Shown here: positions 56,407 through 64,000 of the stretch, one piece after another | How the letters are laid out: the number at the start of each line of letters is the position of its first letter | Numbering within the stretch: position 1 is the stretch's first letter | Assembly: GCA_963669155.1 (NCBI GenBank) | Contig: OZ022597.1 | Span: 9,945,605-10,009,604 of the forward strand | From: Arbacia lixula | Lineage: Eukaryota; Echinodermata; Echinoidea; Arbacioida; Arbaciidae | Reading direction: 5' to 3' | DNA: 64,000 nt | Position numbers and translations under genes: made by a program | The notes under the pieces: model-generated | Database searches by the model: none | The model's input: the letters and a program-made list of their open reading frames with translations, nothing else | What the model was told of the DNA's origin: nothing

Positions 56407-58920
56407 TTGATTGATTGAAAATCATATTTATTTCCTTCAAACAGATACAAAATAATATTTGACATAGCAACGAATACAGTATATACATGTAATTAGGCAC
56501 AAATTTGAAGGAGGCGAAAACCCGAAAAGCAGAGCTTGAGTTGGGGTCGCCAGATACAAATAAGCATTAAGTTACGTACTGTAATGACATCATATGTAAT
56601 TGCATATAAAAAAAAGGGTTAAGAGTATAAAATAAACATACAGTAGATGGAGAAGAGGGAGAAGAAATGTAGGCATTAGAAGATAAGTTCATTTGAACAA
56701 AAGAGTAAACTGGTCGCAATAACGTAACATTGGTACTTGACTGACATTTGTCTAGCATAGCGACAGGTAAGGCATGTGTATTAATTAACAATAGAAATGG
56801 AAGGTAGTTCAAGCATGTCAACATGTCAATGATCTGCATTTAAATAAAGTTTCATTTTATAAGAGAAAGATTGCAAAGAACGAGACTTTTGTAGGCGGGC
56901 TGGTAAACTGTTCCAAAGTTTTGGCCCAGAGTAGCGAATATCGTACTGGTATCTTCGGGTTCTATGTTTCGGTAAATGAATTTGGGTGGCGTTTCTCGTA
57001 CTACACTTATGAATATCCGAATTGAAGTTGAAATGACAGAGATTACTAAATTGCGAGGGGAAAATGTTGTTTGTGCTTTTGTACATAAAAATACTTTGCT
57101 GATGCAAATTAATATTGCTAAATTTCAATAATTTCAACTCTTTGAATACAGGATTTGTGTGAGATTGAAAATGTAATCCAGATATAATACGAACAATCCT
57201 CTTTTGCAGTAGTATAAGCTTTAGGATGCTAGACTTACAGGAGTTGGCCCAAATAATATTACAATACGAGAAATATGGAAGTATCAGAGCACAATATAAC
57301 ATACGTAGAATGTGACTTGGCAAGATATATCTAATTTTAGATATAATACCAATGCTTTTGGATACTTTGCTTTCGACCTCGTGTATATGATCTTTCCATG
57401 TCATAAAACTATCTAAATAAATTCCAAGGAACTTGACTTTGTCTACCCGTGGTAATATTACATTGTCGAGTATAACACATGCATTATTCAAATTGACATT
57501 CTTTCTATTATGTAAAAACATGTAGTTACATTTTTTGATATTTAAAGATATTTTGTAAGCTTTAAACCATTCACAAACATGTACGAGATTTGCATTCACA
57601 ATATCACAAAGGGAGTTCAAGTTTGAATTGCTATGAAGTATGTTTGTATTTTTTGGCGTATAGTATAAAGGATAGCTCATTTGCTGATTTATAAAGATCA
57701 TTAATATATAATATGAATAACAATGGACCGAGGAGACTGCCCTGGGGAATTCCACAGGTTATTGTCTTAAAGTCTGACACACACGATTTGTATTTAGTAC
57801 ATTGTACATGATTATTAATAAAGCTGGTGAACCAATTATATACAATACCACGTATGCCGTAACGATATAATTTAGATAGTAATATGTTATGGTTAATTGT
57901 ATCAAAGGCTTTGGATAAGTCGATGAAAACTCCAATTGCGAACTCATTATTTCCAAAAGCATCTATTATTTTACTAGAGAGACATGTAAGAGCCATGCTT
58001 GTGGAATAATCTTTACGAAACCCGAATTGATTTTCATAAAGAATAGAACATCTATCAAGAAATTCGAAAGTCCTCTTGTAAACAATACGCTCTAATTACT
58101 TTGAAAAAACAGATAAAACAGAAATAGGTCTGTAGTTCGTAAATTCATCCTTGTCCCCAGATTTAAAAATTGGTGTCACTTTGGCCTTTTTTAATTCATG
58201 AGGAAACATTCCTTTTGATAAAGACAAATTAAATATGTGACACAAAGGTCCACAAATATATGGTACGACTTGTTTGACGACTCTTGGACTATATTCATCC
58301 AAACCAGCCGCTTTATTGTTTTTAAATGTTTTAACAATGTTACAAATCTCATTCTCCGAGGTGGGATACAGATACAAGGAGTCAGTTGGTGGATCATTGA
58401 TAAACTTCAAATAGTCCGTTTGAGTTTCAGGGATTCTCTTTGCCAAAGATGGACCGATATTAGTAAATTAGTAAATTAGTAATATTAGTAAATTAGAATT
58501 CGATATAATGCTCGGTTCTGTAACAGTTTTCCCGTTATGTTTAAACACAGAATTTTTCACTTAGTTTACTTTTATTAAGTAGTAAATTAATTGTTTTCCA
58601 AGTGCGGTTAATATTGGATTTATTGAGTAAAAATTCATTATGAAAATATTGTGATTTTATTTTACGAATTAGCGTTGTAAGTAAATTACGATAACTTTTA
58701 TAAACGGAAGCATTTTCATCTGACGGATTACGTATATACCATTTATATAATTTATTTTTATGTCTAATAGACTGTAACAAGCCTTTCGTCATCCAACATT
58801 TCAACTTTTTATTCCTATTTTTTTCAACTACGACAGGGAGATTTTTATCATATAGTTTACGAAATTTCACCTGAAAAAGATTATAACTTTCATTTGGATC
58901 GTCATTATCATATACTATAC
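56407..58920 (-). mobile_element. 5'-truncated second copy of the CR1/Jockey-like LINE
   Basis: It is homologous to 15566-18060 and lacks the endonuclease. It sits inside a micro-exon repeat unit: host sequence 'catttacactgaatt' before and 'tatacacatgtattgcaaat' after are contiguous at 5570-5605 in copy A. A short AT repeat (58905-58940) lies at the 5' junction. The RT has 'GIPQGSLLGPLLF' (motif before YADD), but the YADD itself is replaced by A-rich sequence with a frame change at about 57645, so it is inactive. Confidence 0.85.
56826..57755 (-). pseudogene. LINE RT thumb and C-terminal region (copy B)
   Basis: 309 open codons, including 'ILPRVDKVKFLGIYLDSF' and 'SGPKLWNSLPARL', the usual CR1/Jockey-like tail, continue downstream of the destroyed catalytic motif. 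The upstream RT palm lies in other frames (57631-57996 and 58096-58446). Confidence 0.75.
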
Positions 58921-59134
58921 TATATATATCATATACTATATTTTATACACATGTATTGCAAATGTCATGTATTACAATATGAAATGCACTAATGCGTGGC
59001 CAATGAAATACATTAATGAACGCACTGAGGTATTTCCGAGATGGGAGGCCGTGTGGATGTCATTGTATCTTACGTAGTGTAATGATATTGTAATGGTAAT
59101 TAAGTCGAAACTTAAATGTTTTATTTTTTGCTAG

Positions 59135-59194
59135 ATGAAGTAGCTTATTTACTGGGGACACGAATGCCACCCGTAATACGATCACTGTTACGAG
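59135..59194 (+). CDS. Putative 60-nt small exon (reads EVAYLLGTRMPPVIRSLLR)
   Basis: Counterpart of 5792; acceptor 'tttttgctag', donor 'gttagtata'. Same length and open frame despite four replacements. Confidence 0.5.
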
Positions 59195-59782
59195 GTTAGT
59201 ATATATTTGCATTTACAGAAATAAAACAATTCATACTCAGCTGGCACACGTGAAGTTACAGTTATAATGTTCATTCCTTATTAGGACCTTCTCACAACTC
59301 ACCTTAAACAATGTAATACTAGTATACTACAATTTTGCAATTCCAGTGTATATTGCATACATTCATATTCATATATTCATATAGAATCATTTAATGGGGC
59401 ATCTACACTGAACTTGATAGTAATGTAGCACTGTGCAGTGCAGGGTCGGATGCAAACGTTCAAAATGCTTTGCGTGACCATTTCACTGGAACTACTGCAC
59501 AATATATTGCAGAATTACCGAGAGAAGTTTGCTTTATAGCCTCAATAATTTGTCAAGGTCTAACGTATCACACTGATGGGTTATAAGAATCTCATTTTTT
59601 TAATATTTGAACTCTCACTATAAATTCACGAAGGAGACATCCATGGACAGTCTACACCAACAAGCCGTATTTTTTTAGATGGAAGACGTATGGAAGGCAT
59701 TGCACCTTACGTAGTGCAATGAAATTATACTGGTAAATAAAGTAGAAACATAAATTTTCTATCTTTTGCCATACAGCTGTAG

Positions 59783-59827
59783 GTCTAGGGAAATATCTAC
59801 CAAAGCCACAAACACTCCCTCTAGAAG
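59783..59827 (+). CDS. Putative 45-nt small exon (reads LGKYLPKPQTLPLE)
   Basis: Counterpart of 6431; acceptor 'atacagctgtag', donor 'gttagtata'. Same length and open. Confidence 0.45.
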
Positions 59828-60250
59828 GTTAGTATACATTTTCATTTACATAAGTACAAGAATTCATACTCAGTCGTCACACGTGAAGTTACAGTTATAA
59901 TGTTCATCACTTATAAGGCCATTCTGACAACTCAGCTTGAAAAATCTAATACTAGTATACTACAATTTTGCAATTCCAGTATGTATTATATTCATTCATA
60001 TTTGTTAGAATCATTTAATGGAGCCTTTACACTGAACTTTAAAGAAATGTAGCTCTGGGCAGGCCGGGATGAAAACATTAAACATGATATAATTCTTGCT
60101 TTGCGTGACCATTTAACTGAAACCACTGCGCAACTTTGCATTATCGCAAGTGGTAGAGCGTATGAAGGGAATTGTATCGTTCGTAGTTATTTTACCTAAC
60201 GGTGAAGAAGTCGAAACTCAAATGTTTTATTTTTCTCGTGCTACCAACAG

Positions 60251-60274
60251 ACAGTTCCTCTGAAGACAAACCAG
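60251..60274 (+). CDS. Putative 24-nt micro-exon (reads SSSEDKP)
   Basis: Counterpart of 6735; acceptor 'gtgctaccaacag', donor 'gtatgtatt'. Confidence 0.55.
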
Positions 60275-61013
60275 GTATGTATTTTATCGCATTCTCATAT
60301 ATGTAACTATTCCTAGCGGCTACAGTGCATGAAATTACACTCCTATGGTTAGCATCATTTAATGGAGCATTTACACTGCACTTGATACCAATATAGCCTA
60401 TATATTCAAATGGTGCTTTCAACCAGTATCAAATGCACCTATCTGCTTTACCCTCCTGTTATACGTGGACAATTAAGATAAACTACTGAACGTAATAGGT
60501 ATTTCCATGCCACTACTGATACGATTAAGCACCTTGCAGTAATGTTCTATACACCTAAATATGCAGTTGCCTTGTCAAAAGTAGCACTGGGCAGGCCGGG
60601 ATGCAAATATAGAAAATATTATAGTTTTTGCTTTTCGTGGAAGGCATGGCATTTTACGTAGTGTAATGATATTGTAATGGTAATTAAGTCGAAAATTAAA
60701 TTTTGTATTTTTTGCCACCAATACATCTATTAATGGAGCTTTAAACGTCAGACATACCACTAGCTTAGTATACATTTTCATTTAAATAAATACAACAATT
60801 CAAACTCAGCTGTCATACATGAAGTTACTATACTGATTAGGTCTTTCTCACAACACAGCTTGACAATGCAATACTACTATACTACAATTTTGCAATTCCA
60901 ATATGTATAACATACATTCATATTTGATAGAATCACTTAAAGGAGCATTTACACTGAACTTCATACACATGTATTGCAAATGGCCCAATATGAAATTCAC
61001 ATTTCCGAAAAGA

Positions 61014-61165
61014 ATTGTAAACAGCATAATCATGAGAGAGGTTACCTCGCACGTGACGTCACAAAATCAACATTTTAAAGATCATAACTTTCTAACCCTT
61101 TCATGGATTTTCGTCAAACCTTCACGTATGTGTTTCTTTCATGTGTCTGCTTTTATTGAAAGCAG
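61014..61165. repeat. Foldback-family arm in copy B
   Basis: Contains 'acctcgcacgtgacgtcac' and 'gattttcgtcaaaccttcac'. It is joined directly to the CCGTCCCTTTT element, where copy A has 1.2 kb more. Confidence 0.65.
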
Positions 61166-61166
61166 C

Positions 61167-61662
61167 CCGTCCCTTTTTCAGATCACCACAAAACCATCGA
61201 AACATTGGCAAACATATAGAGAAGTGTTAGCAAGCTGTATATTCATAATTTGAAACTGCTACGTAGTGTAAAATTCAAATAATGCACGTAAACAACGTCT
61301 GATTAATAGTCTTTACCTCAGGCTCTTAGCAGTTTGTGTTGAAATATCTGCTTTATTGATTAATCTGTTTATTAAATTATAAAACGCATTAACAAAAAAA
61401 GATGTTCTATAGAAGGTATCATCTACAAATTACTCATAAAATTAGGATTTCACACATGCATAATAACCACATAGATACTGTAACAAAGACTAATACTTTT
61501 TTCGTAGTACGAAAAAAGTCGATTTGAAATTTAACGGCTGAAATTTTTACATATACAGAAAGTTTAAACATGCTATATTCTTAGAAATGGTCTTGAATCA
61601 CACTTTCTTCAATTTACGATCGTGATAGACGATTTCAAATTTTAAGCTTGCAAAAGGGACGG
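61167..61662. mobile_element. MITE-like element, TIR CCGTCCCTTTT, copy 3
   Basis: Counterpart of the element at 8881, about 496 bp, same ends. Confidence 0.55.
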
Positions 61663-61757
61663 ACAATCTTTAAGTCCTGTTTATGATTCTGAAGGTCGAG
61701 TTTAATTCTAGACTAGTTAAACTCGAGTCCAAGTTTAGACTCGACTTTAAAGAGGGC

Positions 61758-62258
61758 CCGTCCCTTTTTCAGATCACCACAAAACCATCGAAACATTGGC
61801 AAAACATATAGAGAAGTCTTAGCAAGCTGTATATTCATAATTTGAAACTGATACGTAGTGTGAAATTCAAATAATGCACGTAAACAACGTCTGATTAATA
61901 GTCTTTACCTCAGGCTCTTAGCAGTTTGTGATGAAATATCTGCTTTATTGATTAATCTGTTTATTAAATTATCAAACGAATTATGAAAAAAAAATGTTCT
62001 ATAGAAGAAATCATCGCCAAAGTTTGATAATTACTTATAAAATTAGGATTTCACACATGCATATTAACCACATAAATACTGTAACAAAAACTAATACCTT
62101 TTTCGTAGTACGAAAAAAGTCGGTTTGAAATTTAACGGCTGAAATTTTTTCATATACAGAAAGCTTCAACATGCTATATTCTTAGAAATAGTCTTGAATC
62201 ACACTTTCTTTACGATCGTGATAGACGGTTTCAAATTTTAAACTTGCAAAAGGGACGG
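61758..62258. mobile_element. MITE-like element, TIR CCGTCCCTTTT, copy 4
   Basis: Counterpart of the element at 9481, about 501 bp, same ends. Confidence 0.55.
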
Positions 62259-63709
62259 ACAATCTTTAACTTCCATGGTGATGTCGTCTGCTCCACCTGC
62301 GCATGCGCACTAGCCAAATTTAGCATAATTTATGCTATATTCAGTACTGCGCATGTCCATTTGCGCGCTTAATACTGTATTCGATAGCGGCAATTCACGT
62401 AACAAAGTTACATTAACTGGACGAATATTCTATGATTATCATTATGTCATAAAGACAAGAAGGCGGAAACTTAAAAGATTTGTTTAATTTGATGTACGTG
62501 AAAAGGAAGTGGGTATTTTTGTTCAGTAAAATTGAGTATATCTGCCAAAAATGAATGATTAATCGTACTGCTTGTAACACGTGTTGTAATAATCCCTCCT
62601 TTTCCGTCTATGTCGCTGGTTGTCTCGCTATAATACACAGATGTACGCACATACGTATACACCCACACGCACTCGTATCTTAGAACGACTAAAAGATTTG
62701 TTCCCTTAGATGATCTGTAACAAAAGAAAAACCGCTCACATTTCCTCCTCTCTACATCCGTTCCCTGTTTCTCTTTAACATTCTCTCGCCTTCCCCTTTG
62801 TGTTAACGAATTCCACATTCTCTCCGTCTCTCTGTTGACCCATCTCCCTTTCTCTCTCTTTATCTCATATTGTATGCCCTCTCGCTTTCCCTGTAGTACT
62901 GGCTATATCTCCAAAATGTCATCATCATTATAAGGAAATCAATCATTCACATTTATATTTTGGAACATACCATTTGAAGTTGTTAGATACTGAAAGGATC
63001 AAGTTCTTCTGACAAAATTAAATTCCTCTTGAAAACGTTGTTACAATATTTCTTTGAAATATCTATTTCGAGAATGACCTTTACAATTTCGGAACTTAAG
63101 TGAGCCAATCGTGTAGTCTCGACATATGTCACATCGTTCAACGATAACTGATATCAATGTACCACTATTTTGTGCCAGCTGCCCTAGCGTCATAGAAAGG
63201 CAAAATCATTGCACAATACTTGTCAGAAATTGAAAAGTTTACCAGTATAAGCTCTAGTGAAGTGTTTACTACGTATACTCAGTACAAGCCAGTTTGGTAG
63301 TCAGGAAAAAGTTTAAACCAAAAATAATAGTTCTTCCATTTTTGAGTGAAATACCCCTGCAATCAGAACTAATACATTTTCCATACTGATGGAACCTCAT
63401 ATCAAATTTAATGTTTAATTTTCCACCTGGCTGTAACAATGATGAACATAATTTGTTAATACATGTATAACAGGTATAACATACCCACTCTTACTTCCCT
63501 TAATGATACATATTTATTTAAACATACAAGAATGACTGAAAAGGGAGTGGGCTATATTGTATAAGTTGATAGTAGATACATATTATGTATACCAGTTTCT
63601 GAATCAGAACAATAATATTTCAGCATATGAAAACAATAAGAAATGAATCTTAAGTCTTATATTTAGATAAGTTAGCGAACTGTACATGCATGATAGGGAA
63701 AGGGATAGA

Positions 63710-64000
63710 AGGATGTAGCTTGCACACGTGAAGTTATAGTTATAATGTTCTTTACTGATGAGGACCTTCTCACAACACAGCTTGCCAATATAATACTAGA
63801 ATACTACAATATGTATTACATACATTTATATTTGATAGAATCATTTAATGGAGCATTTACACTGAACGTGAAAGAAATGTAGCACTGGGCAGGCCGGGAT
63901 GCAAACATTAAAAATTCTATAGTTCTTGCTTTGCGTGAACATTTTACTGAAACTACTGCACAGTATGTTGCACAATTATCGAGAGAAATTTGCTTTATAG
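63710..64000. repeat. Start of a further micro-exon repeat unit
   Basis: 'atttaatggagcatttacac', 'agcactgggcaggccgggat' and 'actactgcac' match the unit flanks of copies A and B. The window ends before the exon position. Confidence 0.6.

Larger units (their letters stand above)
47240..63495. repeat. Segmental duplication, copy B (with expanded array)
   Basis: Corresponds to 4060-11250 with the differences listed under copy A, plus an expanded tandem array (48.6-56.2 kb) and a LINE insertion (56.4-58.9 kb). The right edge is at about 63495, where similarity to 11240 ends abruptly after 'cataccc'. Confidence 0.8.

Overview
The window looks like AT-rich, transposon-dense nuclear DNA from a marine invertebrate deuterostome, most likely an echinoderm. 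Three things point that way: spliced genes with short exons, leucine-rich-repeat exons of the kind found in the expanded NLR-type receptor families of echinoderms and amphioxus, and several repeat families (foldback elements with a 'gtgaaggtttgacgaaaat' arm, 'tattctgaagtcgggttta' hairpins, Penelope, CR1/Jockey-like and L1/Tx1-like LINEs) that I associate with such genomes. The species is not determined. No rRNA, tRNA or CRISPR array was seen.

Layout. 1-3.2 kb is the end of a Polinton/Maverick-related or adintovirus-like element. On the plus strand it has a decayed integrase with chromodomain, a frameshifted structural-type gene, a small basic gene and a truncated F54H9.2-like gene. On the minus strand it has an apparently intact two-exon gene joining a WW domain to a PC4-like domain. 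3.5-4.0 kb is a 117-bp tandem repeat rich in octamer-like motifs. 4.06-11.25 kb (copy A) and 47.24-63.5 kb (copy B) are two diverged copies of one segment. Both carry very short putative exons whose lengths are multiples of three and which are open in phase 1. In copy B a ~770-bp unit carrying a 27-nt exon is expanded to nine tandem copies. 11.7-20.0 kb holds further small exons, including a 62-nt exon that would convert phase 1 to phase 0. 26.3-27.3, 39.1-39.4 and 43.9-44.0 kb hold LRR exons in phase 0, some decayed. The rest is mostly mobile DNA: a CR1/Jockey-like LINE (15.6-19.5 kb, second copy 56.4-58.9 kb), a LINE ORF1 (20.3-21.0 kb), a 2.4-kb hAT-type element with an 8-bp target duplication (23.77-26.15 kb), an L1/Tx1-like LINE with a nested LINE tail (29.3-32.5 kb), Penelope-like fragments (37.2-38.0 and 39.7-43.4 kb) and foldback elements.

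Working model (inference). On the plus strand the small exons may form a linker or stalk built from symmetric micro-exons, joined by the phase-shifting 62-nt exon to LRR exons. The micro-exons at 45.4-63 kb would then belong to a second, neighbouring gene copy. The local duplication, the higher-order structure of the 770-bp array and the excess of amino-acid-changing differences between copies suggest a diversifying, alternatively spliced surface or immune-type gene family. No transcript was available, so the exon calls rest on splice-site sequence, phase, length and conservation between copies only.
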